Shown here: piece after piece, positions 34,850 to 49,900 of the stretch
Position numbering within the stretch: the first letter of the stretch is position 1
Layout: each line of letters begins with the position of its first letter
Translations under genes and position numbers: made by a program
Notes under the pieces: model-generated
Told to the model about the DNA's origin: nothing
Seen by the model: only the letters and a program-made list of their open reading frames with translations
The model's database searches: none
Source of the DNA: Elgaria multicarinata webbii
Taxonomy: Eukaryota; Chordata; Lepidosauria; Squamata; Anguidae
Assembly (NCBI RefSeq): GCF_023053635.1
Contig: NC_086173.1
Span: 142,261,197-142,325,196 of the forward strand
Reading direction: 5' to 3'
Length of the DNA: 64,000 nucleotides

Positions 34850-34918
<69 letters not shown>

Positions 34919-37900
34919 TAAAAAAACAAATAGTAGACAGATCCCAGAGCCCAGATTTTAATTTTTCCAACCTCACATTATCTCATTTCCACATGAATTT
35001 GATTTTTTTTTCTTAAAGTCCGCATGAACATTTGTATGAACTTATATTTGCATTTCTCCTAATATAAGTATTCTGGGATCCAATATATTGCCCAATATAT
35101 AAATTTTTTGCAAGTAATTTCCCCTGGTATAATGTGTCTTTATGTGTTATTTTCACAAATACATGTATTTTTGTATACAGTTTTGATTGGATTTTGGAAA
35201 GGGGCGGATATCAAAGCATATCTATCTAAAAATAAATAAATCCAGGCCATCCTCAAGGCTCCGTCATACGTAATTCTGCCACCCCACCCCACCCCGGCTT
35301 CGCCTCTACGTTGTCTTTTCCTCCATGCTCTTTCGCTTGTTTGCTCTTCCACTCCACCCCGCCCTCTCTTTCTCCCTCCAGTTCATTGGTTGCTCCTTCC
35401 TCCACTTTAACAAGACAGGTTCTGTCAGATGAGTACTTCAACCAGACCACCCTTCTGCCCGGAAAAAATGGAACAACCCTTTAGTCTGGCTCTTTGGGGG
35501 CATTGAGGGAGTACAATCCTGTCTCTGCAGAGATGTGGCTGTTGTATGGTTTTAAAAAACGCTTTTGAGCCTGGGATGCAAGGATTGGGTTTTATATTGA
35601 GGCTTGCAACCGGCTGCTATAAAACATCACTTTTCCCTGCCAGGACCTGATGCAATCCATTCAAGCCAACAGCAAGTCTCCCCTTACAGCACACGCCTCC
35701 AAGAAAGGAAAATTTGAGTACAGCACTACACAGAGGCTTAAGGGCGCATTAGGGAAAATAATCCAGACTTAGGTGTTCTAGAAAAAGATGGAAAAGACTG
35801 GGGAAGAGGCGGGACATCAGCAGGACAGACACAGCGTCATGTGAGTACCGGGCTGCAAATCTGCACACCAGGCATGGCGAGAGTGCACTAAATCGCTGGT
35901 GTGATGGAGCTCCTAATTGTGGAACCCCTTCAAGGCAGAATAACAGATAGAAACCACACAAAATGGATGCAATAAAAAATCCATAAAAACATATTCAATT
36001 ATTATTTTATGATTTATTTATATAGCACCATCAGTTTTATATAGCACCATCAGTTCTATATAAAATCCATAAAACAGAGATTCCCAATTAAAATAAAAAC
36101 AAATTTACCAATAAAGAACAATGGCCCACACTTAAAGGAAGGCCAGCAAAAGCAAGTGGGTCTTCATAGCTTTCCTGAAGCCCCACACTGACAGGGAGTG
36201 AAGAACCCCTGATGCAAGTTGATTTTTGCAAATGTTTTCCATATTAAACTAACCCTCCCCAGGGGCAGATCTACATGAAGGGTTTGTCCCAGGGTCGCTT
36301 TGTAGTAGTGGCACATCATTCACATGACGCAGCCGCCATTGCGAAGCCACCCGGGAGCAAACCCTGGAAACTCCGCTCCAAAAAAGTCAGGCACTTACCC
36401 CAACTTTTTTGGCAGCAGAGCCCATGGCGCCCCCTGATTGGTCACCATGGGTGGCCCTGCGCCTGTAGAAGTAAATAAATAAATAAAAGTGGGGGGGAGG
36501 AGAGGAACGGGGCCGTTCCTCCCCACACCTTTAAATTTTTGTATTATTATCTATCTGTGCAGCTGCGCACATCCAGATAATAAAAATAAAAAGAAACTGG
36601 GGGGAAGGGTTAAGGTAGCCAGAGGGAGGAGAGGAGAGGTGGTTCGCCCCCAGTCCCTAACCCCTCTCCTCACGTCCTCCCTCTGGCTGCCCGTTCCTCC
36701 CCCACCCCGATTTCTTTTTCTTTTTGTTATCTGTATCTGCGCAGCTGCAGAGATATAGATAATAAAATAAAAAAAGGGGGAGGAACAGCCCTTTTCCTTT
36801 CCTCCCCCCTATTTTTTTGGGGAAAAAATCGGGAAAGTTTGCACTTGTGTTCCTTCCCGTGCAGATGTCGGGAAGGAACGCAAGTGCGGGGCGCAAGGTG
36901 CCTCACAGCACCAAAGCAACACCATAAAGACGGGGGCCAGGTTGTTGTGTTGTTTTTCAATATGTAGAGAACTCTGAGAATTTTTAGATCTTGTTGAGAT
37001 GGGCAGCTTGTCCCTGACCTCACTGCATTGGGACTACCAGTAAAGAGCCCAGAATATGGGGTTGGTAAAAGGTGTGGCTCTCTCTTCCAGCCTTCTCCCA
37101 CTGATTCTCCCTGCCTCACACTCTCTGTGGGTGAGAAACTACCCCGTGTCCTTCTATTCTCAAGAACTGCACTGTGCTTGTTGTTGCTCGCGTCAGCATA
37201 GCCACACATTCATTCTTAGCCCTTTCCTTCCAATCCTGTTAAGCGTGATCATCTTTGCCTCATTCTTTAACGTGTGGGGTACATTGGCTGCATTTAGACA
37301 TGCAAACTGAAGCGCAGCATGGCAAGGAAGCATAGGAATGGCAGCACAGCTGGGTGGTGGTGGTTCAGCTAGAAGTGGGATGAAACCTCACTGGGATCCC
37401 CTGCAATAGGTAGACTTGAATCCCACACTTATAGCAATCGTTGAAACAAGCCATACCATCCTCACTACTGCACTTACATTTTTCATAAAATTTGTGGTCC
37501 TGTTGCCGCAGTTCGAGAAATCCATTTACGATCTAGGAAAAAAACAGTACAAGGCTATTAGGGTCAGGGCATGCAGTATATGGCTTTCTTCTCCGGAACC
37601 AGCAGAGAGTGGTTAAGAGCTCCACCACACCAGTGATTTATCACACACTCGCCATGCTTGGTACGCAGTTTTTCAGCCCGGTACTCACAGGACGTCATCC
37701 ACGTCCTGCTCTCATTTTGCCTCTTCCCCTCCATGTTTGGTTTCTTTTTGGAGTGGGGGAAGTCTGGATTATTTTCCCTCCCTGCGAAATAAATGCGCTC
37801 CTCCCTCCCCTGAGAAGAGACTTACTTTTGAGTAAACAGAAGTAATACCCCAGGAGTAAGCATAGGGATATTTTTTGTGGTCTTAATTTTTGTGAACCGC

Positions 37901-40900
37901 CCAGAGAGCTTCGGCTATTGGGCGGTATAAAAATGTAATAAATAAATAAATAAATAAATAAATCAAGAGGACTTATTTCCTGTTTGCTGTTTTAGACTTT
38001 AACCTTCTTCTTTTTTAAAAAATTTTTTTATTGCTTTTCCACATTAATTAAACATACAACATTACAATAAAAGAAAACATCAAAACAACTATTACATACT
38101 ACATACATGTTGAATAAATGTTGAGTACATATGTATTGAATAGATATTAACTATAAAATATTATACCATAACATAATAATTCTTAACATAATAGTGCTCC
38201 CCCCACCTCGGGATCTATTCCTGATTCCAAAATCTTATCGTTTCTTCTGCTGGCGGTTTCCCACTTCCCTTAGTAAACACAAATATTAGGAACTGTTTCC
38301 AGATTCCTTCAAACTCATTTATTTTAGTTATACCTTTTCTCCACTTAATATTACAAGTCAGTTTATCATTAATAGCTATATCCCATACTTCTTTATACCA
38401 TTCTTCAGACTTTAAGCTTCTGAGTGACCACACTATTAAAAGTCAGTTCTATATGTGTTTATTCAGAAGTAAGTCTCTCTCTGTTCAATGGGGTTTACTC
38501 AGACATAAACATACATCTGATTTTAGTATGACTTGAATGTAAATGCATTTAAATCAATGGGATTTATTCTTGAGTAAGGGAACCTGCAGATCTGAGGTTT
38601 ATGAACCTGGAGATGCACAGCTTTGCATGATCAAAGAAAAGGAAGATCGATCCTTCGCACTTGTGGACTACCAGGAAAATGGCTTTAAGGGGGGAAATTT
38701 AAAAAATCCCTTAAAAAATCAAGGGATGAACTGATCTGATTCAAACTTGGGGTGGCTAAATCCCTCCTTAAGAGCTATCACCATGCCAAGTTTGAGCTCT
38801 TTTTCTTAAAACGTACACAGATGTAAGCATTTTGGTTACCTTGGAGCAAAGGAGGGGACCTGACCACCTTTACAAAAGAAATTAAAATGATTGTTCACCT
38901 GCCCACCCTTTGAAATTAGCAAAACAAACCTTCGCTCCTCCCCCCCTGTAAACCTTTCCCAAGGGGCAGGGCTTGAGATTTCACCGGCATAGTAGTGCTC
39001 GAGGTGCAAAGATACATAAGCTGAAAAAGTGCAAACAATGCACAGATGTGAAAGTGCCCAGCACTTGACTTGCTAAGGAAACGGCGGGGGAAACCACAGA
39101 TGAAAACTGGATTAAAAATGGAGCCCTAAGAGACATAAGCCTTATTCAATTGTTTCCCATGAGATGCACAGAGAAGGGGGAGCAGAACCATGGTGCTGCC
39201 TCTTCCCAGCATGCGCAACACTGGCCACCTCCTCAGCATCTGTGATTGATTGCAGCACAAATGGCTGCAAGTGAGATTCATCTCTACACCCACAGGTGCT
39301 CCACGTGATGGGGATCCCTGTGCAGCTAGGAGCCCTAATGGCATGGAACGCTTATGGAAAGGGGGAAATTTAACTCCTGCTCTGCAACATAAGGGGCGAG
39401 GGGGAGACTCACATGAGGTTCTGGCCAGGACAATTCAGCAAGGGAGGTTCCCATGACTAATTCTATGGTCAATTAGCTGTGCTTGGACCAGCATGTGGGG
39501 CAACAGGCAGGCTTTAAAAATGCAAGGTAAGAGCCATGCCGGATCAGACCAAAGGCCCAGTCAGTCCAGCATCCTGTTCCCCTCATGGCCAGTCAGATGC
39601 TTACTGGAAGCTCACAAGGGGAAGATGAGCACAGCAACAACCTCCTGCTCACGTTCCCAAGCAACTGGCAGGCAGAAGCATACAGTGATTAGTAGCCATT
39701 AGTAGATGGTCTTCTCCTCCACGAAAATAGAGCTGCTTTCCTCTTTGTTTCCATATACTTTCCAAACTGAAACAGAGGACGGCTCACGGGAGATACCAAA
39801 ACGCTGTTTGTGGGTGATTCTTGATTAGATGTGGTGTCTTAATGGCAATGGAGGAACGCGATGCAGAGGATCTTCCCCAAATGTCTGGGTCTGGAAGACT
39901 AAAGCTGAAACTCCAGTGCAAATGCTGGGAATGAGCTCCACTGAATACCGAGGGATTTTCCTCTGCGGAAACATGCCTAGGTTTGCACTGTAATTGTGGC
40001 TGAGTGGCTAGAATTATGGGAGCGGCAAAAGTTCAGTTCCACAATCAGCCACAGAACTTGTTAAATAACTAACTCTTGGCCTAACCCAGTCTCCTCCAAC
40101 CTGGTGCTCTCCTGATGTTTTGGACTCCCATCACCTCCAGCCACCATGGTCTATAGTCAGGATATGAAGTTGTAATCCAAAACATCTGGAGGGCACCAGG
40201 TTGGGGGAGGCTGGTCTAACCTAACTCATAAGACAAACTCAAATAAGAAACATAAACACTTTGTATAATAACAGATGCTATATAAACATGACACTGTGCT
40301 GCTGATAATAATAGTAAAGTTATGTAGGGTGACAATCCAGATGTGTTGGAATGGGTGATCATGTGGAAAGGAGGACAGGACTCCTGTATCTTTAACACTT
40401 GTATTGAAAGAGGAATTTCCCCAGGTGTCATTTGCATGCATGCATGCAGCACCTAGTGAAGTTCCCTCTTCATCACAACAGTTAAAGCTGCAGAAGCCCT
40501 GCCTAGTGTGACCAGAGACAAAAGAAGGCAAGGTTCCTGCAGCTTTAATTGTTGTGATGAAGAAGGAATTTCACCAGGTGCTGCATGCATGCAAATGACA
40601 CCCGGGGAAATTCCTTTTTCTATGCAACTGTTAAAAGATACAGGAGCTCTGTCCTCCTTTTCATACGGTCACCCTGGGTTATGTTAAGCTCTGTTCTTTA
40701 TGATTTTATATTGCAATTTATTAATTGCACAGAAGCATTATTGTCTTTGCAATGCTGTTTTTCACCTGTTGGGGTAATGGCAGCTGATAGTATGCACCAA
40801 GTTTGAAAAGCTCTTTTGTTTGCTGTTTATTCAAAGGAAGAAGAGGGTTGTTGCCTTCAACCTTGTGGCTTTCCTCCAGTTTCTTCAGATGACGGACAAA

Positions 40901-43900
40901 TTCATTATCTGTTGGATACCTCAGACCTGAGGATTAGGAAAGAACACACAGATTACAAACACAATTCAGGATTCTGAGCCCAGTTTGGGCAAAGACAAGA
41001 GTGAAAGCGGGCACTGGGAGCGAGTACCAATGGTTGCCAACTTTTTTTTGCTGGAAAGGCTCCTCTGTGCAGCAGGTGTTATTTTGTCCTTACTGGATTA
41101 GATTGCCAGGAAAAGCTTCACCTGTTGAATATCTGTTTGTCTTACGGTTTTTGCAATCACAGAAATCTTGCCCCCAAACATTGGCAACCTAATAAGTACC
41201 AGGGAAAGAGAAAGGTGAAGGGTGGTCATGCGTGGGACGGGAGGGCTTGCTTGCCATAAGCCAGCCTTCCTTCTTCATTTTTATCCCTCGTTAGGAAAGT
41301 TGTGAAGATGAGTTTATAATCGAGTGCCATAAAATGGTAGCTTAATATAATAGCCATCCATTTTCACTTTATCCAGGCTTCTTAGTGTGGGGGCGCGCAA
41401 CCCACAGTCCGTGGGCCACACGTGGCCCTCAGCCACACCTGGTAGAGCTTTGCCCACTTTTCCCTGCAGCCAAGCAGAGGTGCTACTAGCAGCAGAGAAA
41501 CAGCGACCTTGCTGGCGAGTAGGAAAGGCAACCACAGTGGCCCCGCCTGCACGATCGCTGTTTCCCCACCTCTTTCCCAATGATAGAATAACCAAAATAT
41601 CTCAGCAAGCAGGGAGGAGAGGATTAAACCTCCCCATCTCTGCATGCTGGTGTGGGTGTGGGTGTGCGCGCATGTGTGTGAGAGAGTTAGTTAGTTAGTT
41701 TATGTGTGAAGGGCTGAAGAGTGTATGTAGACACTCACCCGCTGGGCAAAGGAGGGACAAGGAGCAGACATCAGACGGGTAGAGAGCAGCATAAACCCCA
41801 GCGACCATTCCGCCCATGGAGATGCCAGCCAGGTGGAAAGGCTTTCTGTTCAGACCAATGCACTCAGTAAACTGAAACAAGAAGCATGAATGAAGCCATG
41901 TTGTATGCTGTCTATCCCAGCCTTCAGTACTGCTGATGGGAGTAATCCAAGGAAGACACTTAATCTCTGAAGCAACTGAGACTGGGATGGGATGGGGTAG
42001 GGACAGCAATGAGTCAAACTAGATTTTCCTTCAACACTCTCTAAGGTGGAGGGAGTTCCAGGATAGGTTGCAATGCAGGCGCAGACCAAAGTGGGTCAAT
42101 TCAGCAACTATTTAGCTTCATGGGGAACTTATGGAATCTCCTGACTTGGAAGTTTTTGAGAAATAGTGGGCCTGAGCCCTAGGTATGTGTGGTTTTACGA
42201 TTCAGGCCTTTTTCAAATCCTCTCTGTGCTAGCCTGGCAACTAGCTTAGAGGGGAAAGTTCAAATTGGAGGGCTTTAAATATGAACTCCCCTATCTCAAA
42301 AAGCTTCACCCCATTATTTATTTATTTATTTAATTTATATACCGCCCCATAGCCAAAGCTCTCTGGGCGGTTTACAAAAGTTAAAAACAGTGGACATTAA
42401 AAAGTACGCAAAATTTAAATCCATCAAAAATAAAAAAACAACAGTATAAAACAACAGTATCCATTTAAACAACAACAGTTCTGGGGTCCATTAAAAAACA
42501 ATCAAACTTAGCATATATTGTTAAATGCTGTTAAATGCCTGGGAGAAGAGAAAAGTCTTGACCTGGCGCTGAAAAGATAACAATGTTGAGGCAGGACCCC
42601 TCAAATTCATATTTAGCTTGCAGTGGGGTTCGCTCCTATACCTGCTATGGGCTAGCCCTCCCGGATGGTCCTTTATGGTTTAAGAGAAAAAGAATTCCAA
42701 ACTTTTTAAAAGGGGGAGGGTGTTAGCAATGGCAGAGAATGCTCACTACATCTAGGAGCAGCCTTGGCGACCTTCTGAACTGGCATGTCCTGCTGGAGAG
42801 CTTGGGATTTTTAGGAGGCACATCCTGTCCTACCCGGAAGGAAATTATGTTCTTCAGCGCTAGTTTCATTTCCAGTTTAGGAGAGGCTCAACAAGGCCTC
42901 TCCTCTCTCCAGAAACCTGTCCCCATTTCAAAACTAATTTTTCCTTGCAGAGGGAGGGGAACAGGTAGGCGTGGGCTGCATGTATCTGATTGTCTTTGAG
43001 CTCTACGGACAAGTGCTTGAAAGGTGTTCTTGCTGCCATTGCTTAAAGGGCTCACAAAGAAACCTGGCAAAGCATGAGTGTAGATGGAGGTGAGTATAGC
43101 TTATTCATTGCTAATGATCACTATGATACGCAGTGCAGAGAAATGACTGCAAAAAAGGAACAACTGGATTCGTGCTAATGGACAATTTATTGCAGTTCAG
43201 GTAAGCACAGTCATGTCAGCTGGTTTGTGATTCCTTCATCAAACGAAGAGGAGTTCTTCCTAAAACCACTCACTTTCAGTCTTTGGGCTGATACAGTATA
43301 TGTCCAAAGACTTCTAAGTTCTATTCGGGTGTTAATGCCCTCATGTGATCAACACCTCATGTGAACGGGAGAGTGGGGCCATGCCCACGGGCCTCCGATG
43401 GCGTCTCCATTAACGCACAACCTGCTGTCTATGCCCTGGGGAAAGGCCTGCAAAGGAGAGCCTGATTTCTGCATGTAGCTCACCCACACCCGCCCAAATG
43501 GCTCTTCAAGGCCGCTCCTTCATCTTGTGAGTTCTGTCTGTCACTAGTAACTTTCTCTCCCTTCTAAGAGGGTTGAGGTCTTTTTTGGCTTGTGGAAGAC
43601 TGGCAGGAGGGCTTGCTAGCGTAGGGTGACCAGAGGACCAGGAAAACCCCAGAGACCTCCGGAAAACCAGGGATCTCCGGGGCAACCGGGGCTGGCCCCC
43701 AATTTACCGGGCGCGTCTTCTGTGTCTTCCGGAGGAGCTCAGATCAGCTACGCCATTTGTGTGGCTGATCTGAGCACTTCCTGGAGACGTGGAAGACGCG
43801 CGCAGGCCATCCCCACCTCGCACAAATGAAAGGGCCATGCCTGCTTATTGGAGGAAGCGTGGGGCACGTGTGCGCTCCAAGAAGAAGAATGCCTGGCCAG

Positions 43901-46900
43901 CCGCCATGGCAGCTCAGAAGAGGACCAGCAGCAGCTGGAGCAGCCACCCACCTGCGGCGCCCCAGCGCAGAGCCTGGACCCACACTTGGCTGCATGGGTG
44001 AACTGGGTGCTTCTTGGGGGGAGGAAAAGGAGGACACAAGGGGGAGGGAAAGGCAGTTTTTGCTTGCATTTAAAACAATGCTTTAAAGAGAGCCACTCTT
44101 TCTTGCTTAACATTAAATCACACTGAATGGGCCTGAGAAAAGATTCATGCAGTGACCCAATCATTCTTTCCGTCGTCTTTCTCCACCCTTACTTGGGAAT
44201 AAGGCCTATTAAACACAGCGAGGCTTGCTTCTGGTTAGGGAACAATCCTGCCCATGCTGGCTGTGGAATGCTGGGGGTTGTAGGACATCTTTTTTTTTTT
44301 TTTGGCTAGAGGATTGCACCCTTTGCCTCCCTTTCTAATCTTTCTTTACTGCATATTACCCTTTTTCTGTTTGGTCTAGCACTGGTGTACCCCCTCCTAA
44401 CTACAGTGTTCTTTAGCTAACTCCGGGGGAAAGGAAAATAATAGATTTTCTTTTCTATTGATCTTGCAGAGGACAACAAAAATGACGACCACAAAGAAAT
44501 TTGTACAGCAACTAAAAGTACATGTTAACTTCAGATGCATGTTCTTTATTTCAGTGATTTTAACATCAACATATCATGTAGAAAGGTTTGTCTTAATTGT
44601 GAACTGTAGAATCAGACATGTGACCAAGGCCACGCCCCCTTGGGGGCAGTTATGTCAGGAGGAGCACGTCTCCTTGAGGGTGGCCATGTTGTCCTCCTTT
44701 CTAGTTTCCCAAATATGGTCACCCTAAGCTAGCAGCAAGAGAGTGGGTTGGGTGGGGGAGCTCTGAAAAGGAGAGTCCGCCCTAGGCTGCTGGCCACTAT
44801 CCCATCCCCGGTGATGGTGAAACCTGAGTGATCAGGTTCCATATTATAAGAGGATCCTGAGCCCATAAAAAAGCCTCCTGTCCTCAGATGTGCCCATCCA
44901 ATGCATGGATGGGGACACAGCAGCAGGGAGCCCCACTATACAAGGCCAGCCCTACCATCAGGCAGAGTGAAGTGGCCGCCTCAGGCAACAGATTTTGGGC
45001 ATCTTGAAAGGGTAACAAATGGCTAATGATTAATGTATATATTTTACTGCCAGGGATGGGAGATGTGCTTCTGTGGCAAATAAGCCAGCTGACTTTGGGT
45101 ACTATGTGCCTCACATTTGAGAGGGTGGGATAGGGGGACCATTTGCTGCTCTGCCTCAGTCAGAAAAACGGCTCGCTATCCCACTTCACAAAACTGCGAT
45201 TGCATGAATTTGATTGCCTAACTAGGGCTCTAGAGCAGCCTTCCCCCAACCTGGTGCCCTCCAGCTGTTTTGGCCTCCAGCACCCATCATCTCCAGCCGT
45301 CATGGCCAATGGTCAAGAATGCTTGGATCTGAAGGCCAGACTATCTGGAAGACATCAAGTTGGAAAAGGCTGCTCTAAAGGAAGCACTCACCTGGTGTAG
45401 CCTTTTAGCTTGATCAAGTGCAGTGCAGCTGTCTCCTGGCAAGCAAGTGGTTTCCCCATGTCCAGGTAGGTCAACACAGATCAAGTGGATGTCTTTAGGG
45501 AAATCCTTAAGGGCAAAAACATCAGGAATTAGGCTTTCAGAATGCAACACTGGTTACCAAAGTTGGCTTCTTGAACACTGTCTACACCTGTGCCACTGCT
45601 TCCACCTGCATGAGTTTTTAAAAATATTTAATGGTGCAATCCTATACATGTTTAGACAGAAAGAAGTCCTACAACTCCCAGCATCCCCCAGCCTGGCATG
45701 TTGGTTTGGCAGCAAGGGAGTTGTAGGTCTTCCCCCATCCCCCGTCTAAACATGCATAGGATTCTATCCTTAAATGCTTTTTTTAATGTGATGGTGTGTA
45801 CATCCTGCACATTTAATCATCTTCATTAACATAGACCTCTTAGCTTCTTGTTGCTGATAATGTGATTTTGGACACACCCACAAATAAAGAGCTCCAGGGT
45901 GACAGTGTGCAAATCTGACCCAATTTTTTAAAATATGTACACATACTAAGCCTACTCCGAAAATCAAGACGACCGACATTAGTACATGAAGATAAAGGGT
46001 AGAGAGAGAGGGCACAATGCTCAAAAATCCCCCAAAATGGATTAAGGCTTACGACTGCAACCCTAATCCATTTTATATTACAACAGTAAGGGCAGTGCTA
46101 GATAAGACCAGAAAAATATCCTCATGATGTAACCATGTTGCTTTGCAAAACGCCTCCTTTGAAAATTCAGGTGCATGTTACTACAGTTTATGCTTGAAGT
46201 TATGGTGCTCAAATAAACTGTATTATTTGTTAATTTTAACAGTAGTGTATGTGTCTCTGTTTCATTGGAATCCAGTGGGCATTACATAATTACTCCTTCT
46301 AGGCATGAGGCCTAGAAAAGTGCTTCTATGGTTAAATACAAGGCAAGCAGTCCAGGAAGGAGCTCCTTTACAATAATGAAGAAATATGGGTCAGATCTAC
46401 ACCAAGCAGGATATAGCACTATGGAAGCGGTATGAAAGTAGTATATAATAGGCAAGAGCCACACTAAGCAGAATATAGCACTATGAAAGCGGTATATGGC
46501 AAGTGTCATGGGCCCCAACAGTTGTGAGTGCACTTCAATACCGCTATAAAGCACTAGTGTGGCTCCTGCCTTTTATATACCACATCCATACCACTTCCAT
46601 AGTACTATATCCTGCTTGGTGTAGATCTGTCCATGGTTGTTAGGGAACAAGGCTGTTAGAGAACAAGGCTGGTTAGCTGCCCAAGTCCATCTGTTCCTGC
46701 CCACTAGCGTATCAGCAATATTTATTTGCAGCAACAATAATGCTGGGGTCTAACAGATCAAAGGAAACATACTACAATTGAAAGTAGCCACATGTCCTTG
46801 CTGAGTGCGAACCCATGAAGCATCAAGAAAGATGGATCAAGGCTTGGCTTTCCTCGGAAGAAGTAACAGAACTTGTAGCCTTCATGCTCAGCGTATCTCA

Positions 46901-49900
46901 GCTTTAAGCCATTTCTCCAATAAACGTACCTAAAGCCAAAAAGAATGTCAAGATAAATAGACAACAAATAATTATGGCAGGCATTTCTATGTTTGTTTTT
47001 ACTTCTGTAACGTTTACAAATGATTTGTGCCACACTAGAACTTGCTCCATAACTAGTCAATTCAGTATGGCCCTCGTTACTAGTAAACAAACAAATTCCT
47101 GAATCACAAATAATTTTCAAATGTCAGATATTCTTTCATTACTCCAACCTTCCCCAATCCGGCACCTTCCAGATATATTGAACAACAATGGCCAGTATCC
47201 CCAGCCAGCACTGGTAAGCTATGGTTTAACTGGTTTTCCTGCACATTGCAAAGTATTGGACTAGAATAGATGATCCTTATGGTCTCTTCCAACTCCATGA
47301 TTCTATGCAATATTGAACTGTATCTGTGTGCTTCGTTAAATTGCCTTTATAACGGGAACTCTTTCTATAATGTGTCTGAAATTTGGTAAGTCTGATCCCT
47401 TGGAGGGATAGTAGAATGCCTGACAAACGAAAGTGATTTTTAATAAACGAATAGCTAAGCAAATGAGCTAAAAGTAACAAACATGCATGGGGAAATGAAA
47501 TGGAACAAATTTTCTTTCACACGCCTCTTTAGACGCTTTTTCAATATGGGAAGTCTAGCCAATCCCCATCTGACACCAGAAGGAAGTTCCTTTCAAAAGA
47601 TAATAATAAAGCGGATGGGAAGAAAAGAAGGATAGCATTGAGAAAATGTTTCTGTTGACAAATACATGAGTCCAAAATTCTCCAGAATTTTCACCCACCC
47701 AGCTGTATCCTACAGTATTGAGTTGAACTGAACCAGGCATTGGATCATTTTGTGAACCTGCAATATGTTTTCTTGTTGCAAAAACCTGCATATATTGCTC
47801 CGAAGAGTTCAGCTTAGCCTGGCAGGCTTAGCTGGTTGATTTATGTATGTATGTATGTATGTATGTATGTATGTACCGCCCCATAGCTGAAGCTCTCTGG
47901 GCGGTTTACAACAGGTTCTCTTGTTGGCTGATCTACCTTAACTACATTTTGCTGACTGGTTTACTCGATTCTAATCTTGCACCAACAATCAATATTAAAC
48001 TTTCCCCTCACATTTGTTCAGAAACTGGGACTTGCAAAAATATTTTAGTGAAATATTTCACTTCCTATGAAATGGGCCCCAATTTTCAGCATTCTTTTGG
48101 ATGGGAAATACTTGAACAGTGGCAAAACAATTCACAGCCCTGCTGAACAGAGCTAAGGTATTTCCTTATAAAAACTAAGATGAGATTGAATTTTGTATAA
48201 CAGTGGAGATCACCTCCCTTAAGGTAAGGGCCCTAAACAAACTCCACCTTGCATGCTCTGGAACTGACCACCAGCTTGTCTTAGGGCATTAAGCAGGGGG
48301 TTGGATTCAATGGCCTTATAAGCCCCTTCCAACTCTACTATTCTATGATTAATTGTAGGGTGACCATATGAAAAGGAGGACAGGGCTCCTGTATCTTTAA
48401 CAGTAAAGTGGAAAAGGGAATTTCAGCAGGTGTCAAGTAAAGAGAGTGAAATTCCCTCTTCATCACAGCAGTTAAAGCTACACTAGCTATAGTAGAGTGG
48501 CCAGGTACAAAAGAGGGCAGGGCTTCTGCAGCTTTAACTGTTGTGATGAAGAGGGAATTTCACCCTCTTCAATTGACACCTGCTGAAATTCCCTTTTCTA
48601 TATTACTGTTAAAGATACAGGAGCCCTGTCCTCCTTTTCATATGGTCACCCTAATTAATTGTATCATGTGTAGCTAAGGCCAAGGGTTGTTGTTGTTTTT
48701 ACTCTACAGTAAGGATGTGTGGTCCCAATAAGGACAACCATACACCGAGAAGAAAAGATAACTCCTTTTTTTCTTCCCAAAATCTCCCCCTCCCTGCCCC
48801 GTGGAAATTTTAAAAAAACTTTTTGTCAAGGTTCCTATGCAAGGGGGGATTTGTAGAAGAAAATAGCAGTGTTTAATCCTCCCCTTCCAGGTGCATGGGC
48901 CCCCAGCCTGAATAGGGACCATGTGCCGATGATACACAATTATATCTTTCATCTCCGGATCTTTCTCCTGATGTTCACGATCGTATCTCGGCATGTCTTT
49001 CAGATATCTCAGCTTGGTTGCTTCATCGTCGTTTGAAACTTAATATGGCAAAGACTGAATTGCTTGTTTTTCCTCCTAAACCTTCTCCTCATCTCCCATT
49101 CTCTCTTACTGTCAATAATGTTACGCTTACTCCAGTCAAGGAAGCTCGTAGTCTTGGCTTTATATTTGATTCCTCGCTCTCCTTTATTCCTCATATCGAG
49201 ACAGTGGCTAAATCCTGTCGTTTTTTCCTGTATAATATTGCCAGGATTCGATCATTTTTGTCTGTCTCTTCTGCCAAGACTCTTGTTCATGCATTGGTTA
49301 TTTCTCGGTTGGACTACTGCAACCTTCTTCTCACTGGCCTTCCTTCTTCTCACATCAGTCCGTTGGTTTCTGTTCACCACTCTGCTGCTAAGATCATCTT
49401 CTTGGCTCGCCGCTCTGACCATGTTACTCCACTTCTGAAATCTCTTCATTGGCTTCCAATTCACTTCAGAATCCAATATAAACTTCTCCTGTTGACCTAC
49501 AAAGCTTTTCACTGTCTAGCTCCTTCCTCTCAGCGGCCTTCGATACCATCGACCATGGTATCCTTCTGGATAGGTTGTCTGAGCTGGGAGTTGGAGGTAC
49601 TGCGTTGCAGTGGTTCCGCTCCTACTTGGATGGCCGATTCCAGAAGGTGGTGCTGGGGGATTATTGCTCTGTGCCATGGCACCTAAGACATGGGGTTCCA
49701 CAGGGCTCTATCTTATCCCCTATGCTGTTTAACATATACATGAAGCCGCTGGGGGAGGTTATCCGGAGATGTGGACTGAGGTGTCATCAATATGTGGATG
49801 ATACCCAGCTCTACCTTTCCTTTTCATCAAACCCAGGTGAGGCAGTGACTGTTCTGAACCAGTGCCTGAGCACGGTAATGGACTGGATGAGGGCTAACAA

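Noticed and set aside
43744-44164. Overlapping open frames of 82-138 codons in intron 3 of the ABHD6-like gene
   Set aside because: They lie in the GC-rich half of a non-autonomous hAT-like element and resemble no transposase.
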